A stretch of 39,680 nucleotides of DNA from Ettlia oleoabundans (taxonomy: Eukaryota; Chlorophyta; Chlorophyceae; Chlamydomonadales), in NCBI GenBank assembly GCA_019693395.1, contig JAAMXP010000958.1:7096-46775 (forward strand). Reading direction: 5' to 3'. Below the pieces are notes generated by a model. The model was not told the DNA's origin. It saw only the letters and a program-made list of their open reading frames with translations, and ran no database searches. Shown here piece after piece: positions 1 to 10,470 of this stretch. Position numbers and translations under genes: made by a program. Within the stretch, counting starts at the first letter, position 1, and every line of letters begins with the position of its first letter.

Positions 1-15
1 GCGCGCGCGCGCGCT
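1..15. repeat. GC dinucleotide run at the left edge
   Basis: The window opens with seven GC dinucleotides. It lies just downstream, on the minus strand, of the DUF599 exon donor, so it is intronic to that gene. Confidence 0.85.
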
Positions 16-56
16 GGCACAAGCCGCTGCGTCTTTGCTTTTGTTCTATCACTCAC

Positions 57-307
57 CGCATCGTCTGCACGGCCAGGTTGAAGTCGGCGTCGCTGCCGGT
101 GGACAGCACCGCCTGAGTGAACAGGTGCCGCGCACTCTGCCCAGTCCTGTCGAGACGGTGGTAGGCGCCCCTGTGGTTGCTGGGCTGCAAATGCCAGCTG
201 TAGTACCAGGCATGGTAAAGGGCGAAGAGAGCCAGGCTGACCACCGCGAACAGCAGGTCCAAGGCCTGTGGAGTGGCCAGTTTTAGCAGCACCAGATGCG
301 ATATCAT
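57..307 (-). CDS. DUF599 family membrane protein, first exon only (partial)
   Basis: The minus-strand ATG at 307-305 opens an 83-codon exon ending at a GTGAGT donor at 56-51. The protein has a hydrophobic segment (LDLLFAVVSLALFALYHAWY) and then an Arg/His-rich stretch ending in NLAVQTMR. This matches the start of the plant/bacterial DUF599 family: one membrane helix with a YH motif, then a short basic loop ending in LAVQTLR. The remaining exons lie to the left of position 1. The family's biochemical role is not known; the members are multi-pass membrane proteins. An in-frame ATG at 433 is possible, but it would add a non-hydrophobic leader unlike the family. The placement is odd: this gene head lies where the upstream exons of the plus-strand mannosidase should run. 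Confidence 0.68.
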
Positions 308-440
308 GCTGAGCAGTTGACGATAATAGAGCAATGCATAATCACCCTTGGTTGTGACGTCCAAGGCTGTCCCTCGCATAACTCGACATAGGCCGACTTT
401 CCTCGTTACTCCGCCCATAATTTCTGCCTTCACCCTGCAG

Positions 441-1394
441 CAACGTGCATCTGCTAACGCTCAAAGACACCGGTGACAGCTACCTGGTCCGCCTGGCTCA
501 CTTGTATCAGGTGAGCGGGGCGCCAGCGGGGCGGAGCTGGTGTGACGGCCAGGCTGGTTGGCATGTGGATGATGCCCTCCAGTTGAGACTCTTACCTTCC
601 AACGAAAAATCGTTTGACTCTTGCTGGCTGTCTGCAGGAGGGTGAGGATCCTGGGCTGTCCCGCCCAGTAACCGAGAACTTGAACGCCGTGCTTCAGCTG
701 TTGCGGTACAGCGAGGTGCGGTGGTCGCCTTTGGGTGCTGCAGTCGCAAGCATCTCCATCAGGGCATGTGCATGCTTACTGCGGTGAGCTGAGTGAAGTG
801 CTGAGAAGCTGGTTTGCTTTAGTGTTCAAGCACCCATTCGCACTGCCCAACAGCCCATGCCCGCAGGTCCGAGAGCTGTCGCTGTCCGGCAACCAGCTGC
901 GGTCCAGCATGCAAAACGAGCGCCTGCGCTTCCAGGCTGGCGACAGCCTGACCAACAGCAGCTGGTTGGATGAAGGCGCTGCTACAGATGCCAGATGGCT
1001 GAAGCCGCATCAGAAAGGGCTTGATAGTGCCAGCGGGGTTGTACGTGGCAGCAAGCAGGACCAGGTGCTGCCGCAGCTGGATGTTCGGGAGTTGAGCAGG
1101 CTTCGTGAAGGTGCCCGCGTCATCGACTGTTCTAGTGAGTGACAGGCGGGGCAGCTGTCTTTAACTGAGGGTGGGATCAGCACAGAAATGTGCAAAGTGC
1201 ATTTGGGATACCCTCACCTCCATTCACCCGGCTCTCACAGCACATCATGTGCTGCCGGGCTGACCTTCACTGCCACCACTGCAGGCGGCTGCAGCAATGG
1301 CGAGCTGCTGGTTACGCTAAAGCCCATGGAGGTGCGCACCTTTGAGCTCATCTACCGCCCCTACCAACGCCCTGGCTGGCAACTCGACGTATAA
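441..1394 (+). CDS. Alpha-mannosidase (GH38), C-terminal exons only
   Basis: Four exons join in frame: 441-510, 638-715, 867-1134 and 1285-1394 (TAA). They encode about 175 residues. Conserved pieces of the GH38 C-terminal beta domain are visible in order: VHLLTL and LVRLAHLYQ, then LSRPVTENL, then RELSLSGNQLR, and finally VTLKPMEVRTFELIYRP before the stop. The family trims alpha-mannose from N-glycans in lysosome/vacuole or Golgi. The enzyme is normally about 1000 residues, and the catalytic domain with its nucleophile Asp is absent here. Those exons would have to lie left of position 1, beyond a minus-strand DUF599 exon at 57-307. So this is either the end of a gene with a long intron hosting DUF599, or a stranded tail. 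The first exon has a good acceptor (CCCTGCAG at 433-440). Confidence 0.82.
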
Positions 1395-1538
1395 GCAATG
1401 CTCGTATCAGCAATGTCAGTCAGCGTTCATAACTGGTTTTAACAGCCTTCGTGGCTACTGCAGTTTTGGCCTGTGTTTTGGACAATATGTCAGTTTGTTA
1501 CCGTATCAACAAGCAATATCCACTCTTTTTGCCCCTTT

Positions 1539-1543
1539 TGTAA
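1539..1543 (+). terminator. TGTAA poly(A) signal for alpha-mannosidase
   Basis: TGTAA lies 145 bases after the mannosidase stop, on the same strand. This is the usual chlorophyte polyadenylation signal. Confidence 0.55.
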
Positions 1544-1934
1544 TGCAAATGTGGTACAGATACAAGGCAGTAAGTTATTGGTGGTTGTGAAGTGTGTGGT
1601 GGTCGTTTGAGTGTGATTGTGGGTGGGAGTCTTTCTCAGCCGACTAGCATGGCAAACCCTTCAGTCCTATTGTGCTTCTGCTGAGCGTGTCCACTGCCGC
1701 GCAATATCATGGCATGTTGCCGGCAAGCCCTGGATGCAGTTTTTGAGAGGTAAAGTCACATCTACTGCTGACTTGCTAACATAGTATGCTTGATGACGCA
1801 CTATCACAGCTTGCTTCTTAACGATCTGTTCGCGAAGCCAGTCTCGACAGGAGTGGAACCCTCACGGTTGCCTTGCGAGGACGGTTGGCTGGAGCTGCTT
1901 GTGTTCTGACCCTCCTGCCTGTCGCCATGCTCCC
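1544..1934. other. Intergenic between convergent genes
   Basis: This is the 3' space between mannosidase (+) and the LEA-like gene (-). Only short ORFs in the non-coding frames occur. I see no repeat or conserved protein. Confidence 0.6.
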
Positions 1935-3414
1935 CTACACTGCCGCCGGCCCTCTGGCTGCCTCGCTCTTTCTCTCCAGCGTCTGGCCAGCCACTTTCAG
2001 CCCCTCCCCGGTTGCCCGCACAGCATTGCTGGTCTTGGACATCACCTCCCGCGTTAGCTGCACCACAGACAATTTCAACGACCTTGGCAGTCGTTTGGCT
2101 TGAGCTTCGCATTCCGCATGCATCAGTTGCACCAGATTTAGCAATGCTCAAGTAACCCCCCTCCTGTTCGCCGCCCCCCAGCAAAGAAACTCACGCGCTT
2201 GCCTGCTTGGTCTTCTCTGCTGCCATGCTAGCCAGCTGCGCTGCTTTCTCTCGGCCGGCCACCAAAACTTTTCCTGCCGGCGCTATAGCAGGCGCACCAT
2301 ACTGTAGATTTGTGGGGAGTCACGCAGCAGGCGGCGTTGGAACACCTTTACGACACAGCTGAAATTAGGTAGGGCGTCAAGCTCACCGTGCTTGGCACCT
2401 CTGCAGATGTCCTGATATACTCGGCAGCGGTCTGACCTGTAAAGCAGGGCAGGAAAGGCGTCAATTTCCAGCTTTTCATGCCGCAAATGGACACAGCACG
2501 AGGCTGGCCTATCACAGGATGCCACTCAGCACAACTCACCCGCACGACTGTCATATAGCTTGCTTGTCATCTGGGCAATGCCACCCTTTGCCTCCTGCAG
2601 GGCAGCAAATCCAGCAATTATGCCAGCGCTGGCTAGCCTAAATTCGCCCTGGGATAGGGCTGCCAGAGCCAAACATCCGCCTTCAGCCCACCTCGGCAGC
2701 GGATGCAGCCTTGCTCGCGACTGCTTGCCCAGCTTCAGCAGCAAAGCCCATGCTGCTCTGCGCCGCTGATACAGCGGTGGCAGCACCATGCTTGGCTGCA
2801 CCTGCCACGCCCTGAGCAGCATCTGCAGCCTGCGACATCTGCTCGCTGCTGGCCAGGCGGGTGCCAGCAAATTGCATTTGGGAGCCTTGTCTGAGGCTGT
2901 TTGTAGCTATCCCATTGGCAGCAGTGCCGGGCTTGCCGCCAATAGCAGTTGTGGGCTCCTGGCTGATGCTGATGTTGTGGTGCGCAACATCGGGAGGGTG
3001 CGCCTGACGGAGCACCTGATCTGAGCCAGCTCCTGCCGCTGCTGCATGTGGATTGGGGGCTGTTGTTGAAAAGCATTTTGGACTAGCACAGAATATACAC
3101 AAGAAACACGGTGCACAGTGAAAAAACCCGATCATCCCGCCGCAACCCACCTGAGTCACGACACGGCTGCTGAACTTGCGAGCTGGCGAGGGCTGGCACT
3201 GTTTGACAGGGCGCATGCCTGTCTCTCTCAGCTCTTGAGCCTCAGCTACACATTTGCCAACAGCAGCAACAACAGGTTCAGTGCAGCACAGGCAGAGCAG
3301 CAGCATCACAATCACACAGGCAGCTGCCGCAGCAATAGCCAGATAGAGGCAACCGACAAATGTGTTTAGCGCCGGCAGGGCAAATGGCCACAAGCTGCCA
3401 CAAGGCTGGGTCAC
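1935..3414 (-). CDS. LEA-like Ala-rich protein with N-terminal membrane segment
   Basis: Exons on the minus strand are 2692-3414, 2540-2594, 2387-2436, 2195-2301 and 1935-2082. All phases agree (0,1,0,2), giving about 360 residues. Residues ~17-45 form a strong hydrophobic helix (VGCLYLAIAAAAACVIVML and following). The C-terminal half is rich in Ala, Gln, Lys and Glu, with amphipathic-helix character typical of LEA_4-like stress proteins (AADAAQGVAGAAKHGAATA; KAAQLASMAAEKTKQAS). The first exon may hold an extra in-frame intron: a donor at 3150-3149 would remove a Cys/Phe-rich stretch that does not look like the rest. The last exon uses a weak CCAAG acceptor, chosen because it keeps the Ala/Lys/Glu frame through to a stop. 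The protein may coat or stabilise a membrane under water stress; this is inferred from composition only. Confidence 0.62.
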
Positions 3415-3843
3415 CGCTTGCCTGGAGATGGATTGATGCTGTTGTCTGTCGTCCAGCGGTCATTCGCACTTGCCATGTTCGAAATGAAGCTGCAGAGGGC
3501 ATTAACCTGCAGTTGGGGTGTTCCGTAAGCGTCGCCAGGAGTGGTGTAGTTGTCGGCAGGGGAAACCCTGCGCCGCACCCTTGGACGCGGACAATGCCGG
3601 CACCCTCTCATCAGGCGTCTGCAGGGATTTAACTATTAGAGCGAGCGAGCGGTTCCCCGGAGAGCTAATGCACCGTGCCGTAGAGATCCAGCCGATGTTT
3701 CGTTGCTGTCGGTTGAACCAACCTCTGATACAGAAGCATGGCACTACTAGTACAGGGGGCGACGAAAAGCGGCGCGGTGGCTTTTCGGCCGGCACCTTTC
3801 CTCCCTCTTCCAGCTCAACATCACTTGCTGACCATACAACCAG
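3415..3843. other. Intergenic: promoter of LEA-like gene, 3' end of U32 gene
   Basis: This stretch lies upstream of the LEA-like start and downstream of the U32 stop. No supported ORF, repeat or RNA was seen in it. Confidence 0.5.
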
Positions 3844-3875
3844 TTACAATCAGCAAAGTGTCTGTGAACCTTACA
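3844..3875 (-). terminator. Two TGTAA poly(A) signals for the U32 gene
   Basis: TTACA on the plus strand at 3871-3875 and 3844-3848 reads TGTAA on the minus strand, 26 and 53 bases after the U32 stop at 3901. Confidence 0.6.
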
Positions 3876-3900
3876 GATAGGCCAACCTATTTGCTATCTT

Positions 3901-6900
3901 TCATCTGAGGGAAGCTGCTGTGGGCTTCATGCTGCTTGCACCGCGCTCCACCCTTGTCTCCAGGGAGCCAAGGCTGATGCCGTGCGCGCGGCCGTTGGCG
4001 TCTGGCAAACTTGACATCCAGCGCCAATGTTGCTGCATCATGGAAAGCAGTCGCAAGCAACATGCCTCAGTTCTGGTATTACACTTTGCACTGCCGCAGC
4101 CAGGCAGTTCCCAGTGCCCAAGCATATCCAGCCAAGCATCTCGCTCACACCTGTGCTGCCTGCTGCCCCACTGTTCCGCCAGCCACTGCTGCCTGCAAGG
4201 CGCTGTGGTAGCCGACCAGCAGCTGCGGCACATTATCAGCCGGCTCATCGACCAGCTCCACTCTAAAGCAGCCCAGCCCAGCTGCCACGAAGTCAGACAG
4301 AAAAGGGAGCCCACTTTGCGCCTGGGCATTGAACACTGTATTACGGCAGCCCATGTCAGCTAGGACTAGGTGGTCCTTGCCTGCACAACGGCAGCTGTGA
4401 TGCCAGATCAGTCATTGAAAGACCACTAGGATAAAAAAGGTGCTGCACACGGCAGCACATGAATGCCTCAAGGCAGTTGGTAATATGCCAGTGCCAGACG
4501 CTCACCCTTGTCATCGCGCAGGTGTAGCACGTTTTGCTCGCAGGGATGCCCGCAGTCCAGATAGGAGTTCCCTTCCGACAGAAAGCGGCAGAACACACAG
4601 TGCTCTGCAAATAGCAGTACAGAGGGATGCCTGGGCGGGACTGCGCGGGCAGTGTCATGGCGGGCAATGGGAAGAGGCCGCTTGGCCGTGCTGGCGCACA
4701 CGGTAGAGCAAGGGAGAGCACACATAGGCAACAAACCCAGCATCTCAGGTGTGTAGACCTGTGTGGAAGATGGGTAGGTGCTGGTGCAGGATAAGCTCCA
4801 GCAGTGCCGCCCGCCCGCCCAGCAACCGCGCCATGCGCTGCACCTGCTCTGCATTGCAGTCGTGCGTTGGGGCCAGCCGGCTGCAGGGATACGGGAACAA
4901 CGTGGCACAACAAAGGGGCCTAAAGCTGATAACCACCAGCTGGGAGTGGATGTACATGCCAGAGCACCTTTGCGGAAATGAGGGCAGCAGATAGGAGGCC
5001 CGTTGCTGTCCACCGTGGTGTGGGTGGAGCCCACCTCAATCCGCTATTGAGCAGCAAATCGGCGGACAATGCGTTGGCGGCATTCAGCGAGAAGTCTCCC
5101 TCCAGCGTCGGCACAGGCCAGTCACAGCCCTCCACTGTTGCACCTGCAGACACGTAAGTGTGGCAGGCTGGCGCGATGGAGGTGCCGGACCAACAAGCAT
5201 AATGTGGCTGCGACACAGCTGAGCCTTTACAAAGCAGCCGCATGGCATCGCGCCAAACAGGCGCACCTGGGCCGCCAAGCTGCATCAGGTGGTGCAGCAA
5301 GCCAGCACTGCAGCACACAAGGTTGCAAAACAGAGCCGTGTAAGCCGCACGTGTTGACGACCACAAACTGCGAGCTCAAACTGCTGAGCCGGCGAAACCC
5401 GGCAGTGCAGGCCTGGGGCTCCAGCTGCTGAGCACGCCACCAAAGAACCTGCAGTTGCATGCTTTCACATCCTCACCTTCGCAGCAGCAGAGCATCGGCA
5501 CCCAGGCGCAGGTAGAAGAGCCACAGGCGCTGCTCATCCGGCTTGAGGATGCGCGGGGTGGCCACCACCACACGCCTCCCAGAGGCCCTCACCGCAGCAC
5601 ATGCTTCCTTGAGACCATGCACCTGCGAGGAACGGGGCGGACAAAGTGCATGGCCTGCTGACCCCAGTTTTGAAGGTGGAACACATGTTTGGCTGGTCGC
5701 CTCCCCTCCGACCCCTTTTCAACAGAGAAACGCCCCCGTGCGCACCGCGCCCCCGCCCCTCCTCCCCTCCCCCCCTCCCCCCACACACTTTTCCACTCAC
5801 CCAACCATACTCTCCCACCCACCACCATCTCTCCAATATAAGGGACCGCCCCTCACCTCCAAGAAGTCCAGTACCACCTCCCGCAGCCAGGGCAGCGACA
5901 GCACTGCGTCCACCTGGGCCTTACTACGACACAGCACGCGCAGGGTGGGAACCAGGCTCCCACCGCTGCTGCCGTCAGGTTCGCTGGTGCTGCCGTTTGA
6001 CACAGGCGCCGCAGAGGCCAGGTCACCAAGTCCGGTTGCTGCACTGCTGGACTTGTAAGGATCGTCTCCACCGTCAGATTGTTTGATCTCTGCCAGCATG
6101 TTGGCCAGCACATCATGCCGTTGCAGTCCCGCTGCCGCTGCCTCTGTTGCCTCCTGCTGGGACGCTACTAGCGCTGCTACTGCTGCCCGCCGTGCATTCT
6201 TCACCATGGCTACTGGCACGAAAAGGCCCGGCTCAAAGTGGCAGCCACCAAAATCCCAGGAGGCAGCCACCAGCGGTGCCTCACCACCCAGGTTCTGCCC
6301 TATCGCCTTCTTCAGCTCCTCTGCTGCCAGGGACTTGGCCACCGCAGGCACAACTGCCATGTCGGTCTCACTGCTGCCGCTGCAACCCTGCAAGTTGGGT
6401 AGGGTGCAGCAGGTGCAGCACTAGTTAGTGAGCTTGGATTGTGCAGCTCTGCATGTACACCGCAACATCAACAGATCAAGCAGCCGCAGCCATGGATGCA
6501 ACACCAGAGCAACAGCTACAAACCCCGCACCTGACTGTCTGTGAGCGTCACTCGCAGGGGTTTCCCCAGAGCCGCATGCACGCTGACCGCCACTGGGAGG
6601 CGACGCTGCATTGTTGCCGACAAGCCCTGATAGCTGGCCCGCAGCCGCGCCTCCAATGCCGGGTCCTTGTTCTTCCACACCAACTGGCCAGGCTGCACAG
6701 CTGACAGGTCTATTTGTCCCTTGCCAAACACAAGCTGCACTGTGGCGCCTGCAGCAAAGACCCACGCAGCGCGCGGCGTGCTCAACCAAATGGAACCTCA
6801 AAGCAGGCGCTGCCTTTCGAACCTCGTGGACCTTCTCCCAACGACGAAAACATCAGCTGGCTGACAGCAGGCAGCCCCAGGCCTCACCTGCGCTGCCGCT

Positions 6901-9816
6901 GTCCAGGCTGATGTTGCTACTTGCGTCGCGTATGTCCCACACTTGCCCACCCTCCTCGGGATTTTGAGGGTCACCGCAGTCGAACACCACGCCACATCCA
7001 CGCTGAATCACTTGGCGCAGCTGCAGTACCACGCCGCCACGGCTGACCTGCATTGACACAGACGTGAGGAATGGTTCATCAGCTGGCTGGATGCCTCGCC
7101 GCGCTGGCAGTATGGCGCTTGGCCTGGGGTGTGTTCACACCACGCAGGCAACCCCAATTAAGAGCCAGCTTATGGTGGCAAGATGTATCAGAAGACCGCA
7201 ACTGTTAACCACGTCAATCACCCATCTCACCCGTTGCACAGCGCCCAGAAACGTTCCGCGGTGGCGCGGGTTACGGCCGCGCACCAGGCGCTGATGGCTG
7301 CTGCCCTCCAGGAAGCCGGGTGTCAGGCCCCCATGCTCTCCATCCTGCCCCCTCGCAAACACCAGCTGCAGTTCCTGCCACTCAGCTTCATTCAGCTGAA
7401 CCCGCCCTGCCTCGGCGGCATTTGCAGCCACAGCCCGCCAAATTTCTGGCTCTTCACGACCACTGCTGCTGCTTTCTGTCGAGAGCGCAGCCCATGCCGC
7501 ATCCACTGCCCGACGGTACAGCTGCACTGTTGCTGCGGTGTACTCGGGGCCCTTGAGGCGACCTGCACCAGCATGGCAAGCAGAGCTGGTAGCCAGTTGT
7601 GCTGCAACATGCACATGCACACCTCCTGCGGCCGAGTGCATATGTTTGGTTTTGATAGCAGAGGGTCAGCGTACATACAAACAGACACGGTGCCCTGTTG
7701 CTTCCATGGGGATGCAAGGCACCCAAACAAGCCACCGTAAGCGTGCGGGGCAGCCTCACACCCTCAATTTTGAAGCAGCCTACTCCCGCCTGTATCAGCT
7801 CAGGCACCAGCTCCACAGCCGCCAAGTCTTGCGGGCTCAGCAGGTAGCGCCAATCACCAAGCTCACGCAGCACTCCGTTCACAATCAGACCGTAAGGCAG
7901 ACGGCAAGCCTGCAATTCCGCAGCGGATGGGGAAGATGGCATGGTAAGTCATGAAATGGTAACCACCCGGAAGTCAACCGGCAGCATCATTGGAAGACTG
8001 CTGGCATAGGGCAAGCCATGTGTCAGCCCACCCACCTGTGCGCATTGGCCGCGGTTGGCGGAGCGGCCTCCCCATGCCTCGCTGCTGAAGCACTGGCCGC
8101 TGTAAGAGACGCAGAGGGCGCCGTGCACAAATGCCTCCACTTCGGCGTCGCTGTCGGCAGACACTTTGGATATGTCTCGAACAGACAGCTCGCGCCCAAC
8201 CACCACACGCGACACACCGCGCTGCACAGCATGGCAAAAGGGTGGGGCTGAGAGCACATGGCAGGAGAGCTGCACTGCACCGATGCAAGGCCGAGGCGCT
8301 TCACATAAAGCAGGAGAAGAGATGGGTGGCAGACTGGGAAGCCGTGCATGAGCTGTAAAGCACATGCCACTGCATCCCCCGTTTGGCACCTGGCGGACAA
8401 ACTCAGCTCCCTCAGGCGAGGTGATGGACATCTGGGTGCTGCCGTGGATGGGCAGGCTGGGGGCCACCCGACGGATGAGCTCCACAGCACCCAGATCCTG
8501 AAGAGGAATTGCGTGGTTGTGGATGGATGAATTGGCAGGGGTTGCATGGCGGCAGAGCTCACGGCAGTGATGGGGGAGCAAGTTTGGGATACAGTTGGCT
8601 GCAAACACGATATCAGCACTATCCCTGCCAAACAACAAGCCGTCACGAACCCAACAACACCAGCTTGAATTTTTCGCAGCCCGCTCAGCGCAGAATTCAA
8701 CCTTTCACCCCGGATCCTCAGGTTAAACATGCATGCATGTCCACCAGCAGCTTCCTGGGCTCCCACCTGCACGATGACGGCGTCCACCCCCGCCAATGCG
8801 ATCTGACGCACTCGCTGCTGCAACAGCGGCAACTCCTCATCAAATACTGCAACCAAGGTAGGCACAAACCCAGGCAGGTAGGCAGGCAGACGAACATGGC
8901 ATGGCGCCACATGGCAGTTTAACTGTCAACACACTGAAGAATACCTAGATGCTGGCATTTACGGTTGGTGTTGTGACACCGCCAGCACAGGTGCGTTCCA
9001 TGCAGGGCAGCAAGCGAACCGCCAGCACTGCTCGCATGCTACTATTGCAGAACAACGCATTCTTCCAGCCACCCACTCACCCAGTACATTCACCACGACA
9101 TAGCCCTTGACCCCTCGCTGGTGCAGATACCGCATCACTTCAGGCAGCTCCTCAGGCTCAAAGTTGGCGGCACGAGCGCGAGCGTTGAAGTCAGTGAGAC
9201 CTGCGGGCAGAACGGCCGCAGCAACGAGCAGCAATAATAAGCGCAGGATGCGTGCCATCGAAGGGAACAGGCGGCTTAAATTGATGGAATCAGTTTGTGC
9301 CAACATGCACAGTTCATGCTCCAGCCACCTGCTATGCACCTGGCAGCGGTAACCATACCCATGCATCAAACCGACAGTCTGGGGTGCAAAGGGTCCCCGC
9401 TCCACAAGGCATGACCGTTGCTCACCCAGGTATACGGCGTCTGCACCGTTCTCCACAGCTGCTTGCAATTGTGGCCATCCGCCAGCAGGAGCTAGCACTT
9501 CGGGCTTATGCGGAGGCAGGGACACAGTGGCAGGACGCGCCGCCGCCGGTCTGCTGGCGGCAGCAGGCGAGGCGCCCACATCGCGGCTGCCCGGCTCTAC
9601 AGTCAGGCTGTAAAGGCCGGGATTCTTCCTCCGCTGCAATGTCGCTGCCTCAGGCCCCTTGCCGCGGACCTCCTCCACTAGGCTCGGTGCACCGCCTCCC
9701 TGTCGGCGCTTCTGGCTGCTGATTCCCGGTACAGTTCTTTTTGCGCGTTTTGGTGCCGATCCACGTTGCCCCAAGCAACGAGTGAAGGCGGCAGCCACCG
9801 TGCTGGGCTCCCACAT
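3901..9816 (-). CDS. U32 peptidase-family protein with DUF3656 (RlhA-like), probably organellar
   Basis: Seventeen exons join with consistent phase to 1050 residues: 9426-9816, 9081-9200, 8767-8846, 8390-8497, 8036-8221, 7762-7909, 7231-7562, 6888-7047, 6531-6748, 5857-6387, 5477-5622, 5267-5307, 5035-5143, 4759-4880, 4506-4604, 4151-4380, 3901-4032. The first ~105 residues are basic and Ser/Ala-rich, like a plastid or mitochondrial presequence. The U32 domain follows: KPEVLAPAGG, GADAVYLG, FNARARAANF, LPIHGSTQMSI, ARLPYGLIVNG-type ACRLPYGLIVNG, and CFKIEGRLKGPEYTA. A DUF3656-type middle has GQLVWKNKDPALEARLRASY. The end has HTEHCVFCRFLSEGNSYLDCG, reading across a splice, then DMGCRNTVFNAQAQSG and RVELVDEPADN. 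In bacteria RlhA hydroxylates C2501 of 23S rRNA; peptidase activity is not shown for that clade. An organelle rRNA-modification role is inferred. The protein is longer than E. coli RlhA (~650). Confidence 0.88.
5750..5782 (-). other. G-rich intron tract, possible RNA G-quadruplex
   Basis: Runs of C on the plus strand give, in the sense RNA of the U32 gene, several G runs of 4-7 separated by single A or C bases. The tract lies in the intron between exons 10 and 11 (5623-5856). Confidence 0.45.
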
Positions 9817-10470
9817 ACAGAACAGCTCCAGCCACTTACACTGCACTGGATGCGACAACAAACACTGAACCATGCAATCATGATGCAAGTGGGGTTTGTT
9901 GACATCATGGCATGCATTGCAGGCAGCCAGGCTGGCGGTGGCTGGCGTGAGCTTGCCGCCAACACATTCCACCCCAGGTACAGGTACTGTGTGTGTGTGT
10001 GTGCGGGGGGGGGGCGCTCAAACCAGTTGCTTGCGAGCTCATGACAAGTGAGGAACCTCAACGCCTGGCAAGTTCCCGGCCATTTCCAGCCGGCTCAGAA
10101 TCCACAGCGCTATCATGCACGCTGAGCTGGAAGATACCTCTCCCTCCACGGTCCCGAGCTGCTTCGTAGAGCTGGGCCACGAAACGAATCATGCCGAAAA
10201 GTTATAAGGTGCATGTGTCACATGAAGCACAAAACATGTGTACCAAACAATTGAACAAGGAAGAAGAACAACTGCTGGCGCGCCCACAACATCTAGGGTT
10301 GCAGGTAAACAATGACCAATGCGCAATCTTGTATACTCGAAACTATATGCTTAACAAGGGAAAGAGTATATCACAGTGCAGTAGTCTTTACTGCTGTTGA
10401 AGCTGTGTAAGTAATGAACGGCATGACATTTGTTACCTAACCAATGCTTCTCTCTACTGTGGCTGGCTGG
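9817..10470. other. Intergenic: U32 promoter side and methyltransferase 3' side
   Basis: Both flanking genes are on the minus strand, so this holds the U32 promoter and the end of the methyltransferase transcript. It contains a GT/G repeat at 9988-10014 and AT-richer sequence at 10190-10440. A short plus ORF at 10191-10400 has no recognisable features. Confidence 0.5.
9988..10014. repeat. (GT)n plus G10 low-complexity tract
   Basis: About eight GT dinucleotides run into one C and ten consecutive G bases. Confidence 0.85.

Noticed and set aside
5543..6086. Long plus-strand open frames of 146-171 codons
   Set aside because: They run antisense over U32 exon 10 and a C-rich intron. The minus frame carries conserved U32-family sequence in phase with its neighbours.
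10191..10400. Plus-strand 69-codon ORF
   Set aside because: No recognisable motif, composition like intergenic DNA, and no splice partners.
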